A stretch of 64,000 bases of DNA from Mesorhizobium sp. AR07 (GTDB lineage Bacteria > Pseudomonadota > Alphaproteobacteria > Rhizobiales > Rhizobiaceae), in contig NZ_CP080525.1 of NCBI RefSeq assembly GCF_024746815.1, positions 1,860,001 to 1,924,000 on the forward strand, given 5' to 3'. The notes under the pieces were generated by a model. It saw only the letters and a list, made by a program, of their open reading frames with translations, was not told the origin of the DNA and did no database searches. Below are positions 40,287-50,252 of this stretch, in pieces. The position numbers and the translations under genes were made by a program. The first letter of the stretch is position 1. Each line of letters opens with the position of its first letter.

Positions 40287-40883
40287 GTGAGAGCTTTCAT
40301 TCGTCTGTGCCTGCTGGTGGCAGCCCTGCTGGCTTTGCCGCTGGCCGCCCATGCCGACTGGAAGCCGGTCGAGAAGGTCGAGACCTACGCCATCTCGGGC
40401 CAGTCCGGGCCGGAGCTGTACCGCTCGATCGGTGAGAACGGGCCGAAGCTCGGCGTCGGTCGCGCCATCGCCCACACCAATTTCAAGCTGACCTGGACCA
40501 GGGACTATCAGGCGCGAGCCGGAGCCTGCGTGCTGGTCTCGGCACGGCCGAAGCTCATCATTACCTACACCTTGCCCAGCCCCACTTCGCCGCTGCCGCC
40601 AGCCATCCAGAAGAACTGGGAGGTTTTCATCGCCGGCGTCAGCGCCCACGAGAAAGTGCATGGCGCTGAAATCATCGACATGGTGCGCAAGATCGAGACA
40701 GCGACCGTCGGCCTCAGCGTCGCCGACGATCCCAAATGCGGCAAGATCCGCACCGAAATGACGAAACGCCTGTCCGAACTGTCACAGGCACAGCGGCAGG
40801 CGAGCCGCGATTTCGACAGAGTCGAACTCGGCCAGGGCGGCAATCTGCAAAAACTCATCCTTGCCCTGGTGAATGGCGGCTGA
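40287..40883 (+). CDS. DUF922 putative secreted Zn-dependent protease
   Basis: The product has 198 residues: signal peptide (FIRLCLLVAALLALPLAAHA), then the DUF922 domain with ETYAISGQSGPELYRSIGENGP and the metal-binding helix FIAGVSAHEKVHGAEI. HEKVH fits HExxH. Family members are thought to be periplasmic zinc proteases, without firm biochemical proof. The start is a GTG with GGAG about nine bases upstream. Confidence 0.87.
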   Translation: MRAFIRLCLLVAALLALPLAAHADWKPVEKVETYAISGQSGPELYRSIGENGPKLGVGRAIAHTNFKLTWTRDYQARAGACVLVSARPKLIITYTLPSPTSPLPPAIQKNWEVFIAGVSAHEKVHGAEIIDMVRKIETATVGLSVADDPKCGKIRTEMTKRLSELSQAQRQASRDFDRVELGQGGNLQKLILALVNGG

Positions 40884-40958
40884 CGCAGGCCATGGCGCCA
40901 TGCCGCCGCACCTTTGCGATGCGACGGCACCATACGACTTTCTTCGGCCTGACCCGCC

Positions 40959-42491
40959 CTATCGGCTCAGATCGAGCGCCGCGCTCAGGTCGCCCATCGG
41001 CGGCTGGTCGTTGTCGCGCAGCGCCTTGTCGCGGGCGACGATGCCGGACAGCACCGGCAAATCGTAGCGCGCGGTGATGAAGCGCAGAATCGACGTCGTG
41101 TCGTATTGCGTGTGGTCGACCGTGCCCATCTTCGCATAGGGCGAGATGATGAAGGCGGGGATGCGGTTGCCCGGCCCCCATCGGTCGGCCTTGGGCGGCG
41201 CGACATGGTCCCAGAAGCCGCCATTCTCGTCATAGGTGACGACCACCAGCATGTGGCTCCATTGCGGGCTTTTCTCGAGATGCGAGACGAGGTCGGCAAG
41301 ATGCTGGTCGCCGCTCGTCACATCGGTATAGCCGCCATGCTCGTTGAGATTGCCTTGCGGCTTGTAAAAACTCACCGCCGGCAGCTTGCCGTCGTCGATG
41401 TCTTTGATGAACGCGGCGCCATCCAGGCCGCCATCCTTGAGGTGTTCGGTCCGGGCAGCCGTGCCGGGCGCATAGGCGGCGAAATAGTTGAACGGCTGGT
41501 GGTGGAACTGGAAGTTCGGCACCGGCGTCGCGTTCTTGCCGTCGAGCGTGGCCTGCCAGGCACCGGCATACCAGGCCCAGCTGACGCCTTTCAGCGACAG
41601 CAGGTCGCCGATGGTGATGTCGTGCTGCGGCGGCAGCGTCGTCGGCTGCGAAGGGTCGGCCAGCGCCGCATCGCCGCCTTCGGCCGGCTTGTTGGCGCTC
41701 GGCTGGTAGGGCGGCTGCATGGTGTTGACGGCATGGAAATCGGGCGTGATGGCGCCGTCATTGACGAATTTCGGCGCGCCGCCGAGTGCCGAGGCCGGCG
41801 AATTGTCGGCAACCTTCAGCGTCGTGCCATCAGCCTCGACGACGGCGATCTGCCCTTTCACCGGGCTGGTGTCGGCATGCGGATAGACCGGCGTGCAAGC
41901 GCAGGCGAGCTCGAAATGGTTGAGGAAGGAGCCGCCGAAGGCGCCCTGGAAGAAATTATCGGCCAAAACATATTTCTTCGCCACCGCCCACATCGGCAGC
42001 ACCGACCCGTCATAATGGCCCATCACCAGGCCGCCGGAATCGGCCCAGGCGACGAACTTGTCGTTCTTCCCGCCATTGATCTGCATCTGCTCCTGATAGA
42101 AGCGGTGCCAGAGGTCGCGCGTGATGACCGAGGTCTTCTCGTTGAAGCCGCTGGCGTCGTCGATGGCGAAGCTGGCATTGGCCAGATGCGCCGACTGCGC
42201 CTCGGTCACCGGCGGCGTCACGCCCTTGGCGGTCAGCCCGCCCCAGGCCGGCGGCAATTCGGTCAGCGGCTTGCCGTCGCGGTCGAGTTGGCGCGCCTGG
42301 TCGGCCGAGACGTTGGCCAGCCCATTGGCGCCGGGGAAGCCGCCATAGAGATTATCGAAGCTGCGGTTCTCGGCATAGATGACGACGACGGTGTCGATCT
42401 TGTCGAAGCCGGGAGGGGATGCCTGGACGGCAGAGGCGACCGATGCCAGCGCCGTCGAGGCGAGGCAAAGGGAGAGAAAGGACCTGGTCAT
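40959..42491 (-). CDS. AcpA-type acid phosphatase/phospholipase C family phosphoesterase
   Basis: The product has 510 residues with a signal peptide (FLSLCLASTALASVASAVQA). The phosphoesterase family (PF04185) blocks are present: IDTVVVIYAENRSFDNLYGGFPG, FQGAFGGSFLNHFELACACTP, and MLVVVTYDENGGFWDHVAPPKADRWGPGNRIPAFIISPYAK. Members include the Francisella acid phosphatase AcpA and phosphatidylcholine-type phospholipases C. It is probably periplasmic or secreted and scavenges phosphate. It is divergent from a di-heme peroxidase gene with a P3 repeat between. Confidence 0.92.
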   Translation of the reverse strand: MTRSFLSLCLASTALASVASAVQASPPGFDKIDTVVVIYAENRSFDNLYGGFPGANGLANVSADQARQLDRDGKPLTELPPAWGGLTAKGVTPPVTEAQSAHLANASFAIDDASGFNEKTSVITRDLWHRFYQEQMQINGGKNDKFVAWADSGGLVMGHYDGSVLPMWAVAKKYVLADNFFQGAFGGSFLNHFELACACTPVYPHADTSPVKGQIAVVEADGTTLKVADNSPASALGGAPKFVNDGAITPDFHAVNTMQPPYQPSANKPAEGGDAALADPSQPTTLPPQHDITIGDLLSLKGVSWAWYAGAWQATLDGKNATPVPNFQFHHQPFNYFAAYAPGTAARTEHLKDGGLDGAAFIKDIDDGKLPAVSFYKPQGNLNEHGGYTDVTSGDQHLADLVSHLEKSPQWSHMLVVVTYDENGGFWDHVAPPKADRWGPGNRIPAFIISPYAKMGTVDHTQYDTTSILRFITARYDLPVLSGIVARDKALRDNDQPPMGDLSAALDLSR

Positions 42492-42626
42492 GGGAAGATG
42501 CCTCGTGGCTGGGGGATGGCTGGAGGAACCCTTGGACGCTAGGACCGGGGCTTGTCAGCTTTGTGACATCGCGGCAACCGTTCCGCGCGACGTCGGTGAA
42601 ATCAGCTGATACGTCGGCGGGACAGC

Positions 42627-42780
42627 ACCCCCTCTGTCCTGCCGGACATCTCCCCCACACGGGGGGAGATCAGATGTCGCCTCGGCTTTGGCCAATCACC
42701 AAAGTTTGAAAGCAAGCGAGGCCGCGCAGCTGCCAATCTCCCCACTCGTGGGGGAGATGTCCGGTAGGACAGAGGGGGCG
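42627..42780. repeat. Palindromic repeat family P3, copy 2
   Basis: CCCCCTCTGTCCTGCCGGACATCTCCCCC is mirrored by GGGGGAGATGTCCGGTAGGACAGAGGGGG. The inner part (GCCTCGGCTTTGGCCAATCACC, AAGCAAGCGAGGC) is shared with copy 1 at 13928. It fills the gap between two divergent promoters. Confidence 0.88.
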
Positions 42781-42878
42781 CGAAGGAACGCGACGCAGGC
42801 AAAAATTGGACCTCCCCAAACGGTCATCACTCCGTAGCAAAGCCGGCATACGCAAATGCAGAAACGGACTGGAGTGCC

Positions 42879-44117
42879 ATGAGACGATGGAATTCCGCTG
42901 CCTTGGCGGCACTTGCCGGCATCGCAATCCTCTGGCCCGCCGACGGCCTGCCAGCAGGCAGCGTCCATCCCGGGCCGCTATCGCGCGCGGATGCCTTCGC
43001 GCGGACGCAGGCGCTGACAGCACTTGGCCGCAAAATGTTCTTCGACCCGTCGTTGTCCGCCTCCGGCAGGCAATCCTGCTCGTCCTGCCATGACCCGCAC
43101 CATGCTTTCGGTCCGGCCTCGGCGGCACCGGTCGAGATGGGCGGACCGAATCTCGACCAGCCAGGACGGCGCGCCGTGCCGTCGCTGCGTTACCTCCAGG
43201 CGGTGCCCGCCTTCACCGAGCATTTCCACGATTCCGAGGATGAAGGCGACGAGAGCGTCGACAACGGCCCGACCGGCGGCCTGACCTGGGACGGCCGCAT
43301 CGACCGCGGCCGCGACCAGGCCAGGATCCCGCTGCTGTCGCCGTTCGAGATGGCCAACAAGGATGCCGCCGCCGTCAGCGCCGGATTGCGCAAGGCGGCG
43401 TACGCCGACGACTTCAAGGCCGCCTTCGGCGATACCGTGTTCGACAACCCGGACGACGCCTTTGACGCCGTCGCCGAGGCACTTGGCACCTTCGAGCAGA
43501 GTGCGCCCGACTTCTATCCCTACTCCAGCCGCTACGATGCCTTTCTCGCCGGCAAGGCGACGCTGTCGGTGCAGGAATTGCACGGCCGCGCGCTGTTCGA
43601 GGACGAGACCAAGGGCAATTGCGCCAGCTGCCATCTGAGCGAACCCGCCAATGACGGCGAGCCGCCGCAATTCACCGATTTCGGCCTGATCGCCATCGCC
43701 GTACCGCGCAACCCGGCGATCCCGGCCAATGCCGACCCAGCCTATTTCGATCTCGGCCTGTGCGGCCCGCTACGCACCGACTTCCGTGGCCGGGCGCAGT
43801 ATTGCGGCCTGTTCAAGACGCCGACGCTGCGCAATGTGGCGCTGCGTAAAAGCTTCTTCCACAATGGCACTTTCCACACGCTGCGCGATGCAGTCGCCTT
43901 CTACGCCAGCCGCGACACCGACCCCGGCCGCTGGTATCCCCGCAACGCCGATGGCACGACCAAGCAAAATGACGATTTGCCAAAGGCTTACTGGGCCAAC
44001 CTCAACCAGGACCCACCCTTCGGCAAGAAACCCGGCAACAGACCGGCTCTGACCGACCCCGAGATCGACGACATCGTCGCTTTTTTGCAAACGCTGATTG
44101 ATGCCGATCAGCCGTGA
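42879..44117 (+). CDS. MauG/CcpA-type di-heme cytochrome c peroxidase
   Basis: The product has 412 residues with a signal peptide ending at about residue 26. There are two c-type heme sites, SCSSCH (Cys67, Cys70, His71) and NCASCH (Cys248, Cys251, His252), separated by the usual 180 residues. KTPTLRNVALRKSFFHNGTFHTLRDAVAFY is the family block near the active-site heme. It reduces hydrogen peroxide or, in MauG-like members, oxidises protein residues in the periplasm. GGAGTGCC precedes the ATG. It is divergent from the AcpA-type phosphatase; these two families are often neighbours. Confidence 0.93.
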   Translation: MRRWNSAALAALAGIAILWPADGLPAGSVHPGPLSRADAFARTQALTALGRKMFFDPSLSASGRQSCSSCHDPHHAFGPASAAPVEMGGPNLDQPGRRAVPSLRYLQAVPAFTEHFHDSEDEGDESVDNGPTGGLTWDGRIDRGRDQARIPLLSPFEMANKDAAAVSAGLRKAAYADDFKAAFGDTVFDNPDDAFDAVAEALGTFEQSAPDFYPYSSRYDAFLAGKATLSVQELHGRALFEDETKGNCASCHLSEPANDGEPPQFTDFGLIAIAVPRNPAIPANADPAYFDLGLCGPLRTDFRGRAQYCGLFKTPTLRNVALRKSFFHNGTFHTLRDAVAFYASRDTDPGRWYPRNADGTTKQNDDLPKAYWANLNQDPPFGKKPGNRPALTDPEIDDIVAFLQTLIDADQP

Positions 44118-44128
44118 CGCACCCTTGC

Positions 44129-44274
44129 CTTCTCCCCTTGTGGGAGAAGGTGGATCGGCGCGCAGCGCCGAGACGGTTGAGGATGTTGGAAGATATGAGG
44201 CGTCGGCGTTCTCAGGAACACCCCTCATCCGACCTCGCTCCGCGAGGCCACCTTCTCCCACAAGGGGAGAAGGG
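44129..44274. repeat. Palindromic repeat family P1, copy 2
   Basis: CTTCTCCCCTTGTGGGAGAAGG is mirrored by CCTTCTCCCACAAGGGGAGAAGG, with the same GCGCGCAGCGCCGAGACGG and CACCCCTCATCCGACC inner blocks as the copies at 12223 and 50079. It lies between converging genes and could act as a terminator. Confidence 0.88.
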
Positions 44275-44294
44275 AAGTCCCACCGATCGACGCC

Positions 44295-44999
44295 TCACAC
44301 AGCGCGAATAATGCCGCCGTCGACGCGGATGTTCTGGCCGGTGATGTAGCCGGCGCCTTCGGAAGCCAGGAAGGCGATGGTCGCGGCGATCTCTTCCGAG
44401 GTACCGTAGCGCTGCATCGGCACGCTGTCGCGGCGCTCCTCGGTGGCCGGCAGGCTGTCGATCCAGCCGGGCAGCACATTGTTCATGCGCACATTGTCTG
44501 ATGCATAGGTGTTGGCGAAGATTTTTGTGTAGGCGGCAAGGCCGGCGCGAAACACCGCCGAGGTCGGGAACATCGGGCTCGGCTCGACCACCCAGGCCGT
44601 CGAGATGTTGATGATGGCGCCGCCCTTCTGCTTGACCATCTGCGGCGCGACGATGCGCACCGGCCGGATGACGTTCAGCAAATAGACATCCATGCCGGTG
44701 TGCCATTGCTCGTCTGTGATCTCGAGGATCGGCGCGCGCGGCCCGTGGCCGCCGCTGTTAACCAGCACGTCGATGCGGCCAAAGCGTTCCAGCGTCAGGT
44801 CGACGAGACGCTGCAGATCGTCATTCGACTGGTTGGAGCCGGTGACGCCGAGACCACCAAGCTCCTTGGCCAGCGCCTCGCCCTTGCCCGAGGATGACAG
44901 GATGGCGACCTTGAAGCCATCCGCCGCCAGCCGCTTCGCCGCCGCCGCACCCATGCCGCTGCCACCGGCCACGACGACAGCCACTTTTTCTGAACTCAT
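44295..44999 (-). CDS. Short-chain dehydrogenase/reductase lacking a clear YxxxK
   Basis: The product has 234 residues. The N-terminal Rossmann loop is VVAGGSGMGAAAA, with NSGGHG in place of NNAG. The C-terminal RMNNVLPGWIDS and AFLASEGAGYITGQNIRVDGG are typical of FabG-like SDRs. The active-site region reads STAWVVEPSPMFPTSAVFRAGL, in which the usual Tyr-x3-Lys is not seen. Similar SDR subgroups with Ser/Arg at these places exist, and their catalysis is uncertain. There is no operon partner. It may be an oxidoreductase of altered chemistry or a non-catalytic binder. Confidence 0.85.
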   Translation of the reverse strand: MSSEKVAVVVAGGSGMGAAAAKRLAADGFKVAILSSSGKGEALAKELGGLGVTGSNQSNDDLQRLVDLTLERFGRIDVLVNSGGHGPRAPILEITDEQWHTGMDVYLLNVIRPVRIVAPQMVKQKGGAIINISTAWVVEPSPMFPTSAVFRAGLAAYTKIFANTYASDNVRMNNVLPGWIDSLPATEERRDSVPMQRYGTSEEIAATIAFLASEGAGYITGQNIRVDGGIIRAV

Positions 45000-45171
45000 C
45001 TGATTTTCCTTCTTGGGTTGGCGCGAGCGAAGCCTCAGGCGGTGGTATAGCCGGATTCTTCATCCGGTTCGAACCAGAAAGCCTGAACCAGCATGCAGAA
45101 AAACTCTCGCATGTCGCCGGGAATTCACGGAGGACCCTGCAGGAGACTGGCCAGATTCGTTGCTTATGTCG

Positions 45172-45323
45172 GCGCCGCCCCTCATTGCCCTGCCGGGCAT
45201 TTCTCCCCGTATAGTGACGGGGAGAAAGAAGCTGTCCGCAACGCTGGCGATTGGCGAAATCAACGATGACAGCGTCCCTCGCCCCGTCCCTATACGGGGA
45301 GAGGATGCCGGCAGGCAGGTGAG
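45172..45323. repeat. Palindromic repeat family P2, copy 3 (short, next to the IS)
   Basis: GCGCCGCCCCTCATTGCCCTGCCGGGCA and TTCTCCCCGTATAGTGACGGGGAG are mirrored by CCCTATACGGGGAGAGGATGCCGGCAGGCAGGTGAG. The right end stops one block short of the expected GAGGGGCGGC, 12 bases before the transposase stop codon. Confidence 0.82.
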
Positions 45324-45335
45324 CAACTGTGTTTG

Positions 45336-46513
<1,178 letters not shown>

Positions 46514-47131
46514 CTACCCCTCCACCGTCTCCAGCACACTCAGCAGCGTGCCTTCCATGTCCGGCTCGTCGCCGGAGCAGACGCACAGCATCTCGGCGTC
46601 GCCCTCGCCCACCGAGAGGTAGGCGTGGCCCATGGTGGAATCGATGTAGACGCTGTCGCCCTGCTTCAGCCGCACCGGCGCGTACTGGTCGGTGTGCAGT
46701 TCGATCTCGCCCTTGAGCACGATCAAGAATTCCTCGCCGGCATGTTTCGTCAGCGGGCCGAACTCCTGCGGCGTACGGGCGCGGGCATAGGCGTGGATCG
46801 GCACCATGCGCTTGCGCACCAGATCGGTCGCCAGATAGCGGTAGTCGTAGTTGCGGGTCAGCTGGCGCAGCGTGTTGGACTGCGAGGTCACCGAGCGGCG
46901 GGTGCGCGCCGCCGGCTGCTTGCGGTCGCCGCTGAGCAGCTCCGTCACATGGATGCCGAGCCCCTCGCAGATCTGCAGCAGCTTGTCGTAGCTCAGCGAC
47001 ATCTGGTCGTTCTCGACCTTGGACAGCGTCGACACCGCGACGCCGGTCAGCGAGCTGACCTCCTGCAAGGTCCAGCCATGCGTTTTCCTCAAGCTGCGCA
47101 GGCAATCACCGAGGTTCGGTTGCTCCGACAT
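46514..47131 (-). CDS. XRE-cupin transcriptional regulator
   Basis: The product has 205 residues. The helix-turn-helix spans about 8-65 (LGDCLRSLRKTHGWTLQEVSSLTGVAVSTLSKVENDQMSLSYDKLLQICEGLGI) and a cupin domain about 110-200 (HAGEEFLIVLKGEIELHTDQYAPVRLKQGDSVYIDSTMGHAYLSVGEGDAEMLCVC). Regulators of this make sense amino acids, polyamines or similar small molecules. The ATG at 47131 has GGAGCTGACG upstream, preferred over 47143. It is divergent from an FAD-dependent oxidase, peptide-binding protein and hydrolase, its likely targets. Confidence 0.92.
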   Translation of the reverse strand: MSEQPNLGDCLRSLRKTHGWTLQEVSSLTGVAVSTLSKVENDQMSLSYDKLLQICEGLGIHVTELLSGDRKQPAARTRRSVTSQSNTLRQLTRNYDYRYLATDLVRKRMVPIHAYARARTPQEFGPLTKHAGEEFLIVLKGEIELHTDQYAPVRLKQGDSVYIDSTMGHAYLSVGEGDAEMLCVCSGDEPDMEGTLLSVLETVEG

Positions 47132-47266
47132 CGTCAGCTCCATGGCGCGGCGTCAAGCCGCTTCTCCACCCTAGGTAGTCCAACTTCCTGTCGCCATCAA
47201 CAACGCTAACAATTTTCTTATACGCTAAATATTGACTGGATACGAAATTATTTCTACGCGTGGTGG

Positions 47267-48400
47267 ATGCAGTCGAATTCCCCCAGAAAGATCGTCGTCA
47301 TCGGCGGCGGCATTGCCGGCCTCTCGCTGGCGGCCGCCGTGCAGCTGTGGGCCGAGGTCATCGTGCTCGAGCGTGAGCCGCATCTCGGCTATCACGCCAG
47401 CGGCCGCTCGGCGGCACTGTTTTCCGAGACCTATGGCAATGCGCTGGTGCGGGCTCTGTCGCTGGCCAGCCGGCAGCAAATCGTCGATGGCGGCTTTGCC
47501 GCACACCGGCGCGGCGCATTGCATGTCGGCGGCGTGGATGACGGCGAAGCCATCGACCGCATGGCCGCCGATTTGCAGGCCCTGGTGCCGCGCGTGCGCC
47601 GCCTGTCCGCATCCGAGGTCAATGCGCTGGTGCCGGTGATCGCCACGCAAACCACCTGCGGCGGGGTGCATGAACCCGGTGCGCTCGATGTCGACACGGC
47701 CAAAATGCTGGCGGCTGCAGCCTCGGCATTGAAGGCCGGCGGCGGGTTAATCCGCACCGGCGAGGAAGTGCGGGAGATCGCTCGCACGGCAGCCGGCTTC
47801 CGCGTCACCACCAACGCTGGCACCCATCAGGCCGACATCGTCGTCAACGCCGCCGGCGCCTGGGTCGATGTCGTCGCCGGGCTGGCCGGTCTTGCCGGCC
47901 TCGGCTTTCGGCCAAAGCGGCGCACCGCCTTCCTGTTCGACCCGCCTGCCGGCACCGACATCGCCGCATGGCCGCTGGTGGTCGACCTGCACGAGCAGTT
48001 CTACTTCAAGCCGGATGCCGGCAGGCTGATCGGCTCGCTGGCCGACGAGACCGATTCCGAGCCTTGCGACGCCTGGCCGGAGGACATCGACGTCGCCATC
48101 GCCGTCGACCGCATCGAACAGGCGACCAGCTTGCGCATCGGCCGTCCGTCGACGCCGTGGGCCGGCCTGCGCACTTTTTCGCCCGACCGCAGCCCGGTCG
48201 TCGGCTTCGATCCGCGCCTGCCCGGCTTCTTCTGGCTCGGCGGCCAGGGCGGCTACGGTTTCCAGGTCTCACTGACGCTGGCGCGGCTGGGCTCGGCGCT
48301 GCTGCGCGGCCAACCCTTGCCGGACGATCTCGCGGCGCTCGGCGTCACCACAGCGGCGCTTGCGCCCGACCGTTTCATCACCTCGGCGACGACGCCATGA
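47267..48400 (+). CDS. FAD-dependent amino-acid oxidase/dehydrogenase (DAO family)
   Basis: The product has 377 residues. The FAD-binding motif is VVIGGGIAGLSLAAA followed by VIVLEREPHLGYHASGRSAALF, and the C-terminal DAO block is TPWAGLRTFSPDRSPVVGFDPRLPGFFWLGGQGGYGFQ. DAO members oxidise D-amino acids, glycine, sarcosine or related amines to imines. It is the first plus-strand gene after the divergent XRE-cupin regulator, 55 bases before a peptide-binding protein gene. Substrate is unknown, but the hydrolase and peptide-binding protein downstream point to peptides or D-amino acids. Confidence 0.9.
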   Translation: MQSNSPRKIVVIGGGIAGLSLAAAVQLWAEVIVLEREPHLGYHASGRSAALFSETYGNALVRALSLASRQQIVDGGFAAHRRGALHVGGVDDGEAIDRMAADLQALVPRVRRLSASEVNALVPVIATQTTCGGVHEPGALDVDTAKMLAAAASALKAGGGLIRTGEEVREIARTAAGFRVTTNAGTHQADIVVNAAGAWVDVVAGLAGLAGLGFRPKRRTAFLFDPPAGTDIAAWPLVVDLHEQFYFKPDAGRLIGSLADETDSEPCDAWPEDIDVAIAVDRIEQATSLRIGRPSTPWAGLRTFSPDRSPVVGFDPRLPGFFWLGGQGGYGFQVSLTLARLGSALLRGQPLPDDLAALGVTTAALAPDRFITSATTP

Positions 48401-48455
48401 ACTTCACCGGCCTGCCCTTCCCTCAACCCGTAAAGTGTCATCAGGAGCGTTTGCG

Positions 48456-50063
48456 ATGAAATCCACCGTTCTGCGCGCAGTCCTTGTTTCCACGTCACTC
48501 CTGGCCTCATCCGTCCTTCTCGGCGGGCAAGCCCAGGCCAAAACCCTGGTCTACTGCTCGGAAGCCAATCCCGAGACCTTCAATCCGGCCATCGGCACCG
48601 CCGATTCCACCATGGACGCCGCCGCCAAGACGATCTTCAACCGGCTGGTCGAGTTCAAACCTGGCACGACCGAGGTCGGACCGGCGCTGGCCGAAAGCTG
48701 GGATGTCTCGCCCGACGGCAAGACCTACACGTTCCATCTCAGGCATGGCGTGAAATTCCAGTCGAACGACCATTTCACGCCATCGCGCGACTTCAACGCC
48801 GACGACGTGCTTTACACCTTCAACCGCCAGCGCGACGCCAGCAATCCCTACCACAAGCTCGGCGGTGGCGCTTACGAGTACTTCAATGCGCTGGGCATGG
48901 GTACGCTGATCGACAAGATAGACAAGGTCGACGACTACACCGTGCGCTTCACGCTGACGGCCGCCAACGTCACCTTCCTGCCCGGCATCGCGCTCGACTA
49001 TCTCTCGATCCTGTCGCTGGAACAGACCGAGAAGATGGTCGCCGCCGGCACGCCGGAACTGATCGATAGCGAACCGGTCGGCACCGGCCCGTTCATCCTG
49101 CAGGCCTATGTGCCCGACAGCCAGATCCGCTACGCCGCCAACAAGGATTACTGGCGCGGCGCGCCGAAGATCGACACGCTGGTGTTTGCCGTCACGCCGG
49201 AGCCGACCACGCGCGTCCAGCGCCTCAAGGCCAATGAGTGCCAGGTCGCCGCCCCGCCGCCGCCGAGTGCCGTCGCCGACTTGCGCGCCGACCCCGACAT
49301 ATCAGTGCTCGACCTCAAGGGCCAGAACATCGGCATCCTCGGCTTCAACGTCGAGCACAAACCGCTCGGCGATGTGCGCGTGCGCATGGCTTTGGCCAAG
49401 GCCATCGACCGCAAGGCGATCGTCGACGCGGTCTATGCCGGCGCCGGCACCGTGGCCGGCAGCGTCGTGCCGCCGGCGCAGATCGGCGCCGTCACCGATG
49501 CCGGCATCGACTATGATCCCGATGGCGCGAAGAAGCTCTTGAAGGAGGCCGGCCACGAAAGCGGCCTGTCGATCAGCCTGTGGGCGATGCCGGTGTCGCG
49601 GCCCTACAATCCCAATGCCAAGCGCATGGCCGAGATGATCCAGGCCGACTGGGCGGCCGTCGGCGTCAAGGCAGAGATCGTCAGCTTCGAATGGGGTGAG
49701 TATCTGAAGCGCACCGCCGCCGGCGAACAGGACGCCTTCCTGCTTGGCGGCAGCAGCGACAATGGCGACCCCGACAACATGCTGAGCTATCTGCTCTCCT
49801 GCGACGGCGTGAAGGGTGGCTCCAACCGCTCGCGCTGGTGCGATCCGGCCTTCGAGAAGCTGCTGCAGGACGGCCGCGTCGCCGCCGATCCCAAGCAGCG
49901 CGCCGACATCTATGCCAAGGCGCAGGCGATCCTCAAGGTCGAGGTGCCGGTGGCGCCGATCGCCCATTCGGTGGTGGCGATCCCGATCCGCAAGAGCGTG
50001 CTCAACTACGTGCTCGACCCCTTCGGCCGGCAGAATTTTGCGGCGGTGGATTTGGCCGAGTAG
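48456..50063 (+). CDS. Peptide ABC transporter substrate-binding protein (DppA-like, SBP_bac_5)
   Basis: The product has 535 residues with a signal peptide (VLVSTSLLASSVLLGGQAQA). The family-5 opening KTLVYCSEANPETFNPAIGTADSTMDAA and the block VGTGPFILQAYVPDSQIRYAANKDYWRG resemble DppA-type dipeptide-binding proteins. Cysteines near LLSCDGVKGGSNRSRWCDP match the DppA disulfide. TCAGGAGCG precedes the ATG. No permease or ATPase genes follow, so it must work with a transporter encoded elsewhere. It lies between the oxidase and the serine hydrolase. Confidence 0.93.
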   Translation: MKSTVLRAVLVSTSLLASSVLLGGQAQAKTLVYCSEANPETFNPAIGTADSTMDAAAKTIFNRLVEFKPGTTEVGPALAESWDVSPDGKTYTFHLRHGVKFQSNDHFTPSRDFNADDVLYTFNRQRDASNPYHKLGGGAYEYFNALGMGTLIDKIDKVDDYTVRFTLTAANVTFLPGIALDYLSILSLEQTEKMVAAGTPELIDSEPVGTGPFILQAYVPDSQIRYAANKDYWRGAPKIDTLVFAVTPEPTTRVQRLKANECQVAAPPPPSAVADLRADPDISVLDLKGQNIGILGFNVEHKPLGDVRVRMALAKAIDRKAIVDAVYAGAGTVAGSVVPPAQIGAVTDAGIDYDPDGAKKLLKEAGHESGLSISLWAMPVSRPYNPNAKRMAEMIQADWAAVGVKAEIVSFEWGEYLKRTAAGEQDAFLLGGSSDNGDPDNMLSYLLSCDGVKGGSNRSRWCDPAFEKLLQDGRVAADPKQRADIYAKAQAILKVEVPVAPIAHSVVAIPIRKSVLNYVLDPFGRQNFAAVDLAE

Positions 50064-50078
50064 GACTTGGCGCCTGTC

Positions 50079-50224
50079 CTTCTCCCCCTGTGGGAGAAGG
50101 TGGATCAGCGCGCAGCGCCGAGACGGATGACGGGTGCTGGACGGAATGAGACGTTGGTGTTCCCTGGAACACCCCTCATCCGACCGAGCTGCGCTCGGCC
50201 ACCTTCTCCCACAGGGGGAGAAGG
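50079..50224. repeat. Palindromic repeat family P1, copy 3
   Basis: CTTCTCCCCCTGTGGGAGAAGG is mirrored by CCTTCTCCCACAGGGGGAGAAGG with inner GCGCGCAGCGCCGAGACGG and CACCCCTCATCCGACCGAGC. It lies between the peptide-binding-protein gene and the hydrolase gene, 28 bases before the latter. Confidence 0.88.
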
Positions 50225-50252
50225 GAAGAACTGACAACAAAGCGAGATCACC

